Assembly (NCBI GenBank): GCA_004322275.1
Contig: SCTA01000032.1
Coordinates: 50,667 to 114,666 of the forward strand
Direction: 5' to 3'
Length of the DNA: 64,000 bases
DNA from: a bacterium
Lineage (GTDB): Bacteria > Desulfobacterota > Deferrisomatia > Deferrisomatales > BM512
Below the pieces are notes generated by a model. That model was not told the DNA's origin. It was given only the letters and a program-made list of their open reading frames with translations, and made no database searches. The translations under genes were made by a program, and so were the position numbers. Of the stretch, positions 8,551 to 17,624 are shown piece by piece (position 1 is the first letter of the stretch; each line of letters starts with the position of its first letter).

Positions 8551-9140
8551 GTAGGGCGGGCTCGGCCCGCCTGTTTACAGCTTGCGGGGCTGTCCGCCCC
8601 GCGCCCCAAGCCACCTTTTGAGTGAGCAAAAGGTGGCCCAAAACTCAGCCCGGACCCGTCGCTCGCGCTCAAAAGAGCGCGACCACTTCGTTCCGGCTGG
8701 GCCGTACGGGGCACCCACTTCGCTTCGCTCCGTTAAGACCCCGCGCCGGCCCGACGCCTCCACTCGCTCTGCCGCGTACGGGCCCCGAGGGGGAACGAAA
8801 GGATGGCTCGCACACGAGCAAGGATATTTTAGCTCGTGTGCTCGAAGGTAATTTGTCTACAACTATTCAAAAAATGCATACGTGTAAAAAATCTACCTTC
8901 GAGTCCAAAAACATTTCATGATCTCGTTTTTGGACGAGCCATCACTTCGTCTTCTTCGTGGCCCGTAGGTGACGCAGGGAGCTTAAGGCGGAAAGGGCGG
9001 CGGGAGGGTCTTAGTGAGCGCAAGCGAACGGGTGCCCCCTCACGCCCCCGCCGCAACGACCGGTCGCTCGTAGAGCGAGCGGAACCTCCCGGGCCGAGTT
9101 TGCCCCACTTTTTCGGCAAAAAGTGGGGCGCGGGTGCGGG
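8551..9140. repeat. Large palindromic repeat element, copy 1 (complete)
   Basis: No gene fits in 8453-9269. The element consists of a left flank (8551-8804), a four-stem core (8805-8940) and a right flank (8941-9140). The right flank is a diverged inverted copy of the left: GGGGCACCC and TAAGACCC recur in reverse order. Each flank ends with strong hairpins: CCACCTTTTG/CAAAAGGTGG at 8611-8636, and CCCCACTTTTT with its partner near 9103-9128. Short open frames in it are artefacts of high GC. Similar sequence occurs at 34011-34440, 51700-52016 and 63866-64000. Confidence 0.8.
8805..8940. repeat. Four-way-junction core of element copy 1
   Basis: Four perfect stems abut without a spare base. P1 is GGCTCG 8805-8810 with CGAGCC 8935-8940. 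P2 is CACACGAGC 8811-8819 with GCTCGTGTG 8832-8840. P3 is CTCGAAGGTA 8841-8850 with TACCTTCGAG 8894-8903. P4 is TCCAAAAAC 8904-8912 with GTTTTTGGA 8926-8934. The fold is possible as RNA or as extruded single-stranded DNA. Confidence 0.8.
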
Positions 9141-9186
9141 GCGCGCCAAGCCCCGCAACTGTAAAGGTGCCAAGCACACATATTGT

Positions 9187-9218
9187 GGTGCGTTACGCCG
9201 CTTCGCGGCTAACACACC
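9187..9218. repeat. Short palindromic repeat (GCCGC..GCGGC type)
   Basis: About 32 bases with the hairpin GTTACGCCGC/GCGGCTAAC. Inverted copies occur at 33927-33959 and 63777-63809, all next to copies of the large palindromic element. Confidence 0.7.
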
Positions 9219-9269
9219 CTACGCCACTTTTGCTGCGTTCAAAGGATCTGCATGACTATCCTGCCCCAA

Positions 9270-9728
9270 CTAGAGCCTTGCGTAATAGAAGAAGGCGTTC
9301 GTGCGGCGGTAGAGGTATTCGTTCCAGTTGCCGGAGATGATTTTGAAGGTGGTGAAGGGGAAGACCATGGATTTGCTCATGGCCAGGTAACGGACTTTCT
9401 CCCCATTGGGTATGTAGCCGTCGTCGTCCAGCTCGACCCGCACCGAAACGCTGAGGAGCACACCTCCGTTGGCGGAAATGTCGTCTATCTGAATACTGTC
9501 GCAGGCCTGTATGTCTTCGACCAGCTTTTGGCCGCTCTCCTCGTCCACTTCGCCGGGCTCCGGAAGATCGAGCTTCGATTTGCAATCCGTGACGAGGTAT
9601 TTGCGGAAGTGCTCTTTTCCTTCCTCCACGGAGTTGTTGAGAAGCAGGTGGTAGACGGCGAAAAAACAGACTACGGCAGCTGCCAGCGCAATGAACTGCC
9701 CTTTGGTGAGGCGGAAATTTATCTCCAC
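9270..9728 (-). CDS. Hypothetical single-pass membrane protein
   Basis: A 152-residue protein of unrecognised family. A hydrophobic segment at about residues 10-30 (FIALAAAVVCFFAVYHLLL) anchors a soluble remainder with two Cys (in TDCKSK and QACDSI) that is predicted to lie outside the cytoplasm. It starts with GTG after a purine-rich GGGGGG stretch, 10 bases downstream of the ychF stop on the same strand, so the two are probably co-transcribed. No enzymatic motif is visible and no function is proposed. Confidence 0.6.
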   Translation of the reverse strand: MEINFRLTKGQFIALAAAVVCFFAVYHLLLNNSVEEGKEHFRKYLVTDCKSKLDLPEPGEVDEESGQKLVEDIQACDSIQIDDISANGGVLLSVSVRVELDDDGYIPNGEKVRYLAMSKSMVFPFTTFKIISGNWNEYLYRRTNAFFYYARL

Positions 9729-9738
9729 GGCAACCCCC

Positions 9739-10806
9739 CTAGACGCTGAATCTGATGTTCAGAATGTCGCCGTCCTTGACCACGTAATCCTTGCCCTCGA
9801 CCCGGAGAAGACCCTTTTCCCGGCAGTGGGCGTAGGAGCCTTCGCGGACGAAGTCGTCGTACGAGACCACCTCGGCGCGTATGAACCCGCGTTCGAGGTC
9901 GGAGTGGATGACCCCCGCGGCCTGCGGGGCTTTCGCGCCCTTTCTCACCGTCCACGCCCTGCACTCGTCCTCGCCCATCGTGAAAAAGCTGATCAGCCCC
10001 AGAAGGCCGTAAGAGGTGCGGATTATCCTGTCGGTGGCGCTCTCGGTTATGCCGAGGTCGCCGAGGAAAACTTTGGCGTCCTCGGGGGAGAGTTCGGTTA
10101 TCTCCTGCTCGATGGTGGCGCAAAGGTGGGTTACGGCGACCCCCGGAGAGGCGATCTTTTTCGCCAGTTCCGCGACCTTGGCGTCGGCGGAGGAAATCTC
10201 GTTCTCGCCCAGATTCAGGGCGATTATGAGGGGCTTTTGGGTGAGGAACTGAAACCCCTTTATCGTCCTCTTTTCGTCTTCGGTAAGTTCCACGTCGCGA
10301 AGGGGCTTTTCCTCTTCGAGCAGCGCCTTGAGCTTCTCCAGCAGTTCCTTTTCGCGGATTACTTCGTCGGTGACTTTGCCCTTCATGGATTTTACGATGC
10401 GCTCTAGCCGCGCTTCGATGATGATGAGGTCGGAAAGGAGCAACTCGGAGGAGAGAATCTCAACGTCGCGGAGGGGATTTATGGTATCTTCGGGGTGGGG
10501 CACGGCGTCGCTCTTGAAATCCCTCACCACAATGAGGAGTTCGTCGGTGGTCTTCAGCGCGGCGAGAATCTCCGGGGAGAGCCCCTTTTCGCCCGCCACG
10601 TCTACGTAGCGGACGGTGGTGTAGGTTGTCTTCTTCGGCGACCATATCTCGCTAAGCCTGTCGAGGCGTGGGTCGGGAACCCTGCTCATCCCCACGTTGG
10701 CCTTCTTTTTGGAGGAGGAATACCCCGTTTCGGCGTGGGAGCTGGTCAGGAGGTTGAAGAGGGTCGTCTTTCCCGAGAGGGGGAGGCCGAAGATTCCAAT
10801 TTCCAT
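9739..10806 (-). CDS. ychF: Ribosome-binding ATPase YchF
   Basis: This 355-residue member of the Obg/YchF group of P-loop proteins prefers ATP and binds ribosomes. It shows the P-loop GLPLSGKTT (residues 7-15), switch segment DVAGEKG, the altered G4 motif NLGE in place of NKxD (the hallmark of ATP preference), a coiled-coil insertion about 125-190, and a C-terminal TGS domain ending GDILNIRFSV. The length matches the family. It is divergent from truA and followed by a small membrane protein gene. Assignment is firm; the physiological role (stress, translation) is known only in general. Confidence 0.93.
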   Translation of the reverse strand: MEIGIFGLPLSGKTTLFNLLTSSHAETGYSSSKKKANVGMSRVPDPRLDRLSEIWSPKKTTYTTVRYVDVAGEKGLSPEILAALKTTDELLIVVRDFKSDAVPHPEDTINPLRDVEILSSELLLSDLIIIEARLERIVKSMKGKVTDEVIREKELLEKLKALLEEEKPLRDVELTEDEKRTIKGFQFLTQKPLIIALNLGENEISSADAKVAELAKKIASPGVAVTHLCATIEQEITELSPEDAKVFLGDLGITESATDRIIRTSYGLLGLISFFTMGEDECRAWTVRKGAKAPQAAGVIHSDLERGFIRAEVVSYDDFVREGSYAHCREKGLLRVEGKDYVVKDGDILNIRFSV

Positions 10807-11059
10807 AGTCGCTCCGTGGTCCTTGGGTTAAGCGCCCTGCGGCGGACACCTGGAAGTTACCGCCTTTTTAAAGGGTTTACAAGCACGGCCCTTGCCGCTG
10901 CCGCAAGGTTTTGATAATTTTATTCTTTTTCGGGGAAAGCGTAAACCCGGCAGGCGGTCGGGCCGTCCGATGACAGGCGGCAAAGCCTCTTTTGTTTCCC
11001 GCCGCCTCCGGACAGCCTCGTCCTCTTTTCGTCCGCCGCCGCGCGGAGTCTGGCATGGT

Positions 11060-11821
11060 TTGAGAAATATCCGGCTTCTCATCGAATATGAGGGTACCGA
11101 TTACGTAGGCTGGCAGTACCAGCCCAACGGAGTCTCCATACAGGAGCTCATGGAGGGCGCGCTTTGCCTCATGACCGGCGAGGAGATAAAGCTCAAGGCT
11201 TCCGGCCGTACCGACGCGGGCGTCCACTCGCGGGGTCAGACGGCCAATTTCCATACCTCCAGGGATATTCCCCTCAAAGGGTTCGTTCACGGCCTCAATT
11301 CCCTTCTGCCACGGGATATTTCCGTCTGGCGGGCTGACCTGGTGGGGGAGGAGTTCGACTCAAGAAGGTGCGCCCTCGGCAAGACCTACCTCTACAGAAT
11401 CTATAACTCGCAGATCGCCTCGGCGCTGCAGCGGCGCTTTACCTGGCAGGTCCGAAAGCCCCTCGACGACAGGGCGATGGCGAAGGCCGGAGAGTTTCTC
11501 GTCGGAGCCCACGATTTCGAGGCTTTCCGCTCCACCGGTTGCGACGCCCCCCACGCCTTTCGCGAAATAACCTCCCTTACTGTCGAAAGGCAAGGCGATA
11601 TAATCGAAATAGAGGTCACCGGCTCCGGCTTTCTGCGCCACATGGTGAGGATCATCTCCGGAACGCTGGTGGAAGCGGGGCTCGGGCGGCTGGAACCCTC
11701 CGCCGTCCCCGGAATCATCGAGAGTAAAGACCGCAAGAGGGCGGGAGACACCGCTCCCCCGCAGGGGCTTTTGCTCAAGGAAGTCTATTACGGCGAACCT
11801 GTGCTGGAGAGCTACCCTTGA
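11060..11821 (+). CDS. truA: tRNA pseudouridine(38-40) synthase TruA
   Basis: Would isomerise uridines 38-40 of the tRNA anticodon stem to pseudouridine. The catalytic segment GRTDAGVHSRGQ contains the essential Asp. RRCALGKTYLYRI and GSGFLRHMVR are further family motifs. The frame is open upstream to 10892, but homology begins at LRNIRLLIEYEGTDYVGWQ. TTG 11060 gives 253 residues, the usual length; the exact start is uncertain. The stop overlaps the TTG start of the DUF4175 gene, so truA heads or joins that run. Confidence 0.9.
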   Translation: MRNIRLLIEYEGTDYVGWQYQPNGVSIQELMEGALCLMTGEEIKLKASGRTDAGVHSRGQTANFHTSRDIPLKGFVHGLNSLLPRDISVWRADLVGEEFDSRRCALGKTYLYRIYNSQIASALQRRFTWQVRKPLDDRAMAKAGEFLVGAHDFEAFRSTGCDAPHAFREITSLTVERQGDIIEIEVTGSGFLRHMVRIISGTLVEAGLGRLEPSAVPGIIESKDRKRAGDTAPPQGLLLKEVYYGEPVLESYP

Positions 11822-14763
11822 GCCGCGCCTTGGAATTCCTCGAAAAAATCGAGGGCGCGCGAAAGAGGCTGATGGTCCTCGGGATCATCGAGACTCTCTT
11901 CACCTTCCTCGCCGTCGCGCCGCTCCTCCCTGCGCTGGTGCTTCCCTTCTGCGGCTGGTTCGGCAAAGGGGCGAACACCGCCGCCGCCGTAGCCTTCCTT
12001 CTCGGCTCCATAACCGGCGTTTTCGCGGCGCTCAAGGTATGGAAAAGAGCCCGGCCGCTCCGCTCGACAGGCGAAACAGCCCTCCTTATCGGCCTTGGCG
12101 ACAAGAATCTCGCCGACCTCCTTCTCACCGGCGCGGACCTCTCCTCGTGGGGAGAAGAGGGAGCGGAAGAGCGCGGGGCGAGCGAAGAACTCCGGAAGCT
12201 CCACCTTGAGAAGGCTGAAAAATCCCTTGAAAAGGTTGACGTTTCAGCCGCCGTTCCCCTCAGGGGAGCGCTCGCGAAGACCCTCGCGATGCTCGGGACC
12301 GCCCTTCTCTGGGTCGTTCTCTACAACTTCGGCCCGGTCTGCTACCGGGACGGGTTCGCCATGGTCTCCGGCAAGGCCCCCAATCCCGAGCTGACCGTCG
12401 GCAATCTCTCCGTGACCGTCGAGTATCCGGCCTATACCGGCCTTCCTCCGCTTAAGGAGGCAGGCGTAGGCGGAGAGGTGCGCGGTTACCCCGGCTCGAA
12501 GGTCACTCTGGCGGGAAAACTCTCCTACGCCGTGGATTCCGGCGTTTTCGAGGGGCCGGGCGGCGAGGAAATTCCCCTGGCCGTCTCGGGAGACGCTTTC
12601 ACCGTGAGCTGGGCGCTGATGAAGGGAGGGGTCTACACGCTCGCCTTCCAAAAGTCCGGCCTCTCCGCCCCTTCCTCCTTCGGGGCGAGGACGATCACCC
12701 TTCTGGAGGACGAAAAGCCCGCCGTCGAGCTTCTGGAGCCCGCGGGCGACCTCGAAATAGCCGGAACCGAGGCGGTCCTGGTCGCCTTTACTGCTACCGA
12801 CGACTTCTCGGTGGAGAGCGCGGAACTGGTGCTTTCCGGAGCGGAGGAGGTCCGCCTGCCGATAACCGTAAAGCCCGGCTCCACGGCTCTGGGGACCTTC
12901 TCCTTCCTGCCCCTTTCGTATCCGACACTCGGCGACGGCGCGTACCTTCGCGTCGAGGTGAAGGATTCGGATACTGTGCAGGGGCCCAAGATCGCGGCAA
13001 GCAAATCCGTTTACCTGACCTTTCTTTCGCGCCGGAAGGTGGAGTCGGAAATCGAGGGGCTTGAAGAGCGCCTTCTGGAGGCGATGATCTCGCACCTCGG
13101 AGACCTGCTGGAAAACCCCGCGCCGGACGCCAAAACGGTGGAAAAGCTGCGCGAGACCTCAGGGGACCTCCTTAAGCTTCTCGACGGGCTGATGGGAAGG
13201 GTCGCCGTGGGGATGGAGCAGGGGTTCATCGAATCCACAGCTCTCGCCGGGATAGAGGCGACTCTAAGGGATACGCTGGGGCAGTTTCTGGAGGACGAGA
13301 AGACCGAGCCGCTTCTGGTCTTCGAGTTGGAGCGAGACATAATCTTCCTCGACGACCTGATAAAGAGGCTGCGCATGGACGAGGCGCTCACCCTTGGCGA
13401 CGAGCTCGCGGCCCTCCAGAGAGATCTTTTCGACAGGCTTCAAAAGGGCGACGACCCGAGGGAGCTTTCAAGGGCGGTGGACCAGATCGAAAAACTCCTC
13501 CGTGAGCTCCAGAACAAGCTCGCTTCAAAAAACGGAGAGATGCCGGATTCCTTCGTAAACTCCGACGCGGTGAAGGATATGCAGAAAACCGGGCTGGCGC
13601 AGAAGCTGGCCGAGCTTCGCGAGGCGCTGAAGGCGGGAGACACCCAAAAAGCCGCCAAACTCGCCGAAGAGATTATGAACGACATTCAGAAGATGATGGA
13701 CAAGATGGGGGAATCCGCCAAAAAGTCCAGAGAGGGCGAGATGTCGCCCGAGATGAAGAAGCTCAAAGAGCTGATCGAGAAGGCGAAAACCGCTCTCGCC
13801 GAGCAGGAAAAGATTATGGGGGAGACCCGCAAGGCCTCCGACGAGGCCACGAAGAACGCCCTCGCCGAGTTTGAGAAGAAAAAGGACTCTTTTCTGGCCC
13901 TGCAGGAAAAGAGGATCAACGAGGCCGACAGGAGCGCGGGGGAGATACTGCAGAAGATTCCACCGGAGGAGCTGAACCGCTCCCCGGACCCCGAAAAGCC
14001 CCTGGAGACGCCCATAAAGAAGTTAAACGAGGTGTCGGGCTCCTCGCGGCAGACCCGGCGGGCGCTTAGAGAAAACCTCGGCGAGGCCAGAGAGTCCGTG
14101 CGGCAGATGAAGGAGAACCTCGGCGGCCTCAAGGAAGCGGCGAAGGAGGCGGTCTCCGGCGACAGCGAGCGCGAGACCTCTATCGACGAGAAGGGAGCGA
14201 ACGGGGAGAAGGCCCTTTCCGAGGTGGAGAAAGATTTGCAGTCGGTGCTCGATTCGAGAAAGGATTTCGTGCCCGAGGAGTCCAAAAAGCAGCTAAAAGA
14301 GCTTTCCGGCAAGGAAAAATCTCTCTCCGAACGCATCGGCGAAATGGAAAACGAGCTTGCGGAACTGTCTAAAAAAACACCCTTCGTCGGCGGCAATCTT
14401 CCGGGAATCGCCGGAGAAGCGAAAAAGTCCTCCGGCGAAGCTTCCATGAAGATGGGCGAGGGCGACCCCTTCGGCTCGATGCCGAAGCAGAGCGGGACGA
14501 TAGAAAAGCTCTCCGAGCTGGCCAAGTCTATGGAGGAGGCGGGCGAGGGGATGGGCGGCGAGATGGAAGGGCCTGGCCGAGGCGGGAAAAAACCCGGCGG
14601 AGGCCGCGCCGTGGACAAGAGCAGGGTTGAGATACCGGGCGAGAAGGACGCCGCAGAGCTCAAGCGCTTCCGCGAAGAGGTGTTAAAGGAGATGCGCGGC
14701 GGCAAGTTCCCCAAGGGTTACGAAGAGGAAGTGGAGCGGTATTACGAAAGGCTCATAAAATGA
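11818..14763 (+). CDS. DUF4175-type membrane protein with long coiled coils
   Basis: A 981-residue protein starting at TTG inside the truA stop. Two hydrophobic segments near residues 20-65 and one near 150-170 anchor it. Then comes a region with Ig-like character (about 185-400, including LEPAGDLEIAGTEAVLVAFT), and after that some 500 residues of charged, helical, coiled-coil sequence rich in E, K, L and M. This layout matches proteins annotated DUF4175 that accompany MoxR/VWA clusters. The C-terminus (RFREEVLKEMRGGKFPKGYE) is a conserved-looking tail. It probably acts as an envelope scaffold for the MoxR/VWA proteins. No catalytic motif was seen. Confidence 0.75.
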   Translation: MSRALEFLEKIEGARKRLMVLGIIETLFTFLAVAPLLPALVLPFCGWFGKGANTAAAVAFLLGSITGVFAALKVWKRARPLRSTGETALLIGLGDKNLADLLLTGADLSSWGEEGAEERGASEELRKLHLEKAEKSLEKVDVSAAVPLRGALAKTLAMLGTALLWVVLYNFGPVCYRDGFAMVSGKAPNPELTVGNLSVTVEYPAYTGLPPLKEAGVGGEVRGYPGSKVTLAGKLSYAVDSGVFEGPGGEEIPLAVSGDAFTVSWALMKGGVYTLAFQKSGLSAPSSFGARTITLLEDEKPAVELLEPAGDLEIAGTEAVLVAFTATDDFSVESAELVLSGAEEVRLPITVKPGSTALGTFSFLPLSYPTLGDGAYLRVEVKDSDTVQGPKIAASKSVYLTFLSRRKVESEIEGLEERLLEAMISHLGDLLENPAPDAKTVEKLRETSGDLLKLLDGLMGRVAVGMEQGFIESTALAGIEATLRDTLGQFLEDEKTEPLLVFELERDIIFLDDLIKRLRMDEALTLGDELAALQRDLFDRLQKGDDPRELSRAVDQIEKLLRELQNKLASKNGEMPDSFVNSDAVKDMQKTGLAQKLAELREALKAGDTQKAAKLAEEIMNDIQKMMDKMGESAKKSREGEMSPEMKKLKELIEKAKTALAEQEKIMGETRKASDEATKNALAEFEKKKDSFLALQEKRINEADRSAGEILQKIPPEELNRSPDPEKPLETPIKKLNEVSGSSRQTRRALRENLGEARESVRQMKENLGGLKEAAKEAVSGDSERETSIDEKGANGEKALSEVEKDLQSVLDSRKDFVPEESKKQLKELSGKEKSLSERIGEMENELAELSKKTPFVGGNLPGIAGEAKKSSGEASMKMGEGDPFGSMPKQSGTIEKLSELAKSMEEAGEGMGGEMEGPGRGGKKPGGGRAVDKSRVEIPGEKDAAELKRFREEVLKEMRGGKFPKGYEEEVERYYERLIK

Positions 14764-14782
14764 ACCACTGTGGCGGCTGCTT

Positions 14783-14912
14783 CCGGCCTTTGGCTTCCTC
14801 TTTCGGCGAAGGACCGCGTCGTTTCTCGGGCGCGGGTCTTGGCGTAGTAACGCTACTGCCTGCGACCGCGCGCCCTGCGGACTCCTTGCCCTTCACCGAA
14901 ATAGAAAGCCGG
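14783..14912. repeat. ~120-bp palindromic repeat inside the MoxR-type run
   Basis: The left arm TTTCGGCGAAGG and right arm CCTTCACCGAAA are inverted repeats, and CCGGC/GCCGG ends enclose them. The centre GCGTAGTAACGCTAC is shared with the copies at 23528-23648 and 46997-47119. It separates the DUF4175 gene from the peptidase gene and reads as open frame, which falsely extends the downstream gene. Confidence 0.85.
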
Positions 14913-14987
14913 GATAGAAAGAAAACGACTATTCCGGCTATATATCCGGAGGATTCGGGACATCGCCGGGACAAGAAAAGCGAATCG

Positions 14988-16592
14988 GTGCGCAACCGTT
15001 TCTTATCGCGAAGTTTTTGGGTAACGTCGATCTTTTTCCTTGTGCTCGCGCTAATCACGCTCCTGCCGGTAAGTTCCCTTTCCAACGAGGTCTACGGGGT
15101 CTCGGGGGAAACGGTGGATTTCTACAGGGGCAACCAGCTTCTGGGGGAATGGAGGGTCGCCGAGGCGAGGGAGGCCGTTGACTCTCTTAAAAAGGCGGGC
15201 AAAGCCGGGGTCGCCACCGACCTTCTGGACGCGCACGTCAGGTTCTTCGAGGGAAGGTACTCCGAAGCCCTGAAGATTCTCGACGATTACAAGCTGGAAG
15301 ACAGCTTTAGAGACCTCGTGAAGGTGACGAGCGATTCCGCCGCGAAGTTCAAATCGAGGGAGAAGGGGCGTTTTCGTGTATACTGGGACAACCCGCGCGA
15401 CGAGGTCATGGCCGACGAAGCCCTCGAAGCCCTCGACGCGGCCCAAAAGGCGCTGGAAAAGGAACTCGGTTTCGTTCCCGAGGGGATCGTCCGCGTAGAG
15501 ATTTACCCCGGTATACCGGAATTCACCGCCGTTTCGACCCTTACTAGGACCGAGGTGGAGACCAGCGGGACTGTAGGGCTCTGCAAGTTCAACCGCATCA
15601 TGATCGCGAGCCCCCGCTCGACCGTCTGGGGCTACAGGTGGCTTGACACCCTCGCCCATGAGTACGTCCACCTCGCCATCTTCCGGATGAGCGCGGGCAA
15701 GGCCCCGATCTGGATTCACGAGGGGCTCGCCAGGCATTTCGAGGGGGCGTGGCGCGGCCGCACGGGAAGAGAGACTCCCTTCGCCCTCGCCCTCCTCACG
15801 AAGAGGTTCAAGGAAGGGACGCTGATTCCCCTCGAAAAGATGTCCCCTTCGGTGGCCAAGCTCCCCTCGGCGGAAGACACCTCCCTGGCCTTCGCGCAGG
15901 TAAGCACCATGATGGCGTTTCTGGCGGAGAAGAAGGGAGCCGAAAGATTGCCGGAGCTTGTGCGCCTCATCGGCAAGGGGGATGACGACCGGAAAGCCGT
16001 GGAAGCGGTGTGGGGCTCCTCCTTCGCCTCCTTCGAGGAGGAGTGGAAGGAGTGGGTCAGGAGCCTTCCTCCTCAGGAGAGCGAGATCGAGGTGCTCGGC
16101 ATCGAGCTTAGGGGCGAGGGCGGGGAAAGAGCCCTCGAACCCGGCAGGATATTGGACCCCGTTGCGGAGGATTACTCGCGCCTCGGCGACATGCTGCGCT
16201 CGCGCGGAAGGATGAAGGCGTCGGCTGTGGAATACGAAAAGGGGTTCGGCCTCTCGCCGAAAAACCCTTCCATCGTCTCCAGATACGCCCTCGGAAGGCT
16301 GTCTCTGGGCGAATACGAAAAGGCGCTTTCGGCGGTCGAGGGAGTGATAGGGATTTACGAGGATCGCGGGGTGCTCTGGTCCAGAAAGGGCGAGGCGCTG
16401 ATGGGACTCGGAAGGTACGGCGAGGCTTACGAAGTCTTTGGGGAACTCATGGAGATAAACCCCTTCGACGAGCCGGGCAGGATGGGTCTTGTCGAGGCGG
16501 CTAAAAAATCAGGCAAAACAGCCGAGTACGAACGTCAGCTAAAACTCTTGAAGATACTGACCTTTGAAGGAGCGGCAAAACCGCACCCCTGA
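14988..16592 (+). CDS. Membrane-associated HExxH (peptidase MA-like) protein with TPR-like tail
   Basis: About 534 residues from GTG 14988. The frame is open to 14760, but that part is translated repeat sequence and is unlikely to be coding. A hydrophobic segment (SIFFLVLALITLLPVSSLS) suggests a signal anchor. The zinc-peptidase motif HEYVH, followed by WIHEGLARHFEG with the third-ligand Glu, marks a gluzincin of the peptidase MA-like group. Tetratricopeptide-like helices occupy about 430-530 (SRLGDMLRSRGRMKASAVEYEKG). Within a MoxR/DUF58/VWA run it may process or chaperone envelope proteins. Start assignment is the weak point: no good ribosome site is visible. Confidence 0.75.
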   Translation: MRNRFLSRSFWVTSIFFLVLALITLLPVSSLSNEVYGVSGETVDFYRGNQLLGEWRVAEAREAVDSLKKAGKAGVATDLLDAHVRFFEGRYSEALKILDDYKLEDSFRDLVKVTSDSAAKFKSREKGRFRVYWDNPRDEVMADEALEALDAAQKALEKELGFVPEGIVRVEIYPGIPEFTAVSTLTRTEVETSGTVGLCKFNRIMIASPRSTVWGYRWLDTLAHEYVHLAIFRMSAGKAPIWIHEGLARHFEGAWRGRTGRETPFALALLTKRFKEGTLIPLEKMSPSVAKLPSAEDTSLAFAQVSTMMAFLAEKKGAERLPELVRLIGKGDDDRKAVEAVWGSSFASFEEEWKEWVRSLPPQESEIEVLGIELRGEGGERALEPGRILDPVAEDYSRLGDMLRSRGRMKASAVEYEKGFGLSPKNPSIVSRYALGRLSLGEYEKALSAVEGVIGIYEDRGVLWSRKGEALMGLGRYGEAYEVFGELMEINPFDEPGRMGLVEAAKKSGKTAEYERQLKLLKILTFEGAAKPHP

Positions 16593-16619
16593 GGGCATTG
16601 GCAAGATGAGGATAACCGG

Positions 16620-17624
16620 ATGAACCGCAGCGAATCGACAGAAGTGGACGGAAAACTCGTTGCCGAGGCCGTAGAGGCCAGGGGGCGCGTCACTGCCGAG
16701 CTTTCAAAGGTCATAGTGGGGCAAAAAGAGGTGGTGGAGCTTCTCCTTATCTCGCTCTTTTCTCGCGGCCACGGGCTTTTCATAGGCGTTCCGGGGCTGG
16801 CGAAGACCCTTCTCATCCACACCCTCGCCGACGCTCTGGACCTGGGCTTCAACCGGGTGCAGTTCACTCCCGATCTGATGCCCTCCGACATCACCGGCAC
16901 CGAGATTCTGGAGGAGGACCACGCTACCGGCAGGAGGGTCTTCAAGTTCGTCAAGGGGCCGATCTTCACCAACATTCTCCTCGCCGACGAGATAAACCGC
17001 ACCTCGCCGAAGACTCAGGCCGCCCTCCTTCAGGCGATGCAGGAGTACAAGGTGAGCGCCGGGGGGACCGACCACAAACTCGATCTGCCCTTCCTCGTCT
17101 ACGCCACCCAGAACCCGATAGAGCAAGAAGGAACCTACCCCCTTCCCGAAGCGCAACTCGACCGCTTCATGTTCTCCATAGAGGTCGGCTACCCCGACAT
17201 GGCGGAGGAGATAGAGATAGTCAAAAAGACCACCTCCGGCTTGCCGCAGAGCGTCCAGAAGGTGCTCGGCCCCGGGGAGATAGCCCGCTTTCAGGAGGCC
17301 GTCCCGAAGATGCCGATAGCCGACAAGGCCGTCGAGTACGCGGTAAATCTCGTCCGGGCGACACGCCCCGGCGAGGGGGCGAGCGAAAAGGTAAGGGAGT
17401 GGGTGGCCTGGGGAGCGGGACCGCGCGCCGCGCAGCACCTCGTCCTCGGAGCCAAGGCCAGGGCGCTTCTGGACGGCCGCTACGCCGCAGGTCCCGAAGA
17501 CGTGAAGGCTCTCCTCGCCCCGGTCCTGAGCCACAGAATAGTGCTCAATTTCCGCGCCGAGGCCCAGAACGTCCCGGTAGCGGAGGTCATCAAAGCCGTG
17601 ATGGAGAAGACGCCGGTTGCTTGA
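16620..17624 (+). CDS. MoxR-family AAA+ ATPase
   Basis: A 334-residue cytoplasmic chaperone-like ATPase. Walker A is GVPGLAKT (about 60-67), Walker B is LLADEINR, sensor 1 is YATQNP and the Arg-finger region is EAQLDRFMF. All are typical of MoxR. Length and the C-terminal lid domain are standard. ATG follows GAGGATAACC. Its end overlaps the DUF58 gene. MoxR proteins remodel or insert cofactors into partner complexes, usually with VWA proteins, which are encoded immediately downstream here. Confidence 0.94.
   Translation: MNRSESTEVDGKLVAEAVEARGRVTAELSKVIVGQKEVVELLLISLFSRGHGLFIGVPGLAKTLLIHTLADALDLGFNRVQFTPDLMPSDITGTEILEEDHATGRRVFKFVKGPIFTNILLADEINRTSPKTQAALLQAMQEYKVSAGGTDHKLDLPFLVYATQNPIEQEGTYPLPEAQLDRFMFSIEVGYPDMAEEIEIVKKTTSGLPQSVQKVLGPGEIARFQEAVPKMPIADKAVEYAVNLVRATRPGEGASEKVREWVAWGAGPRAAQHLVLGAKARALLDGRYAAGPEDVKALLAPVLSHRIVLNFRAEAQNVPVAEVIKAVMEKTPVA

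Noticed and set aside
8551..9140. CRISPR array or integron attC interpretation of the repeat clusters
   Set aside because: There are no regularly spaced direct repeats with unique spacers, no cas genes, no integrase, and the element is far longer than attC sites.
8582..9255. Several open frames of 60-140 residues on both strands across copy 1 of the palindromic element
   Set aside because: They lie in GC-rich inverted repeats, are Arg/Pro-rich, lack ribosome sites, and similar peptides arise from the other repeat copies.
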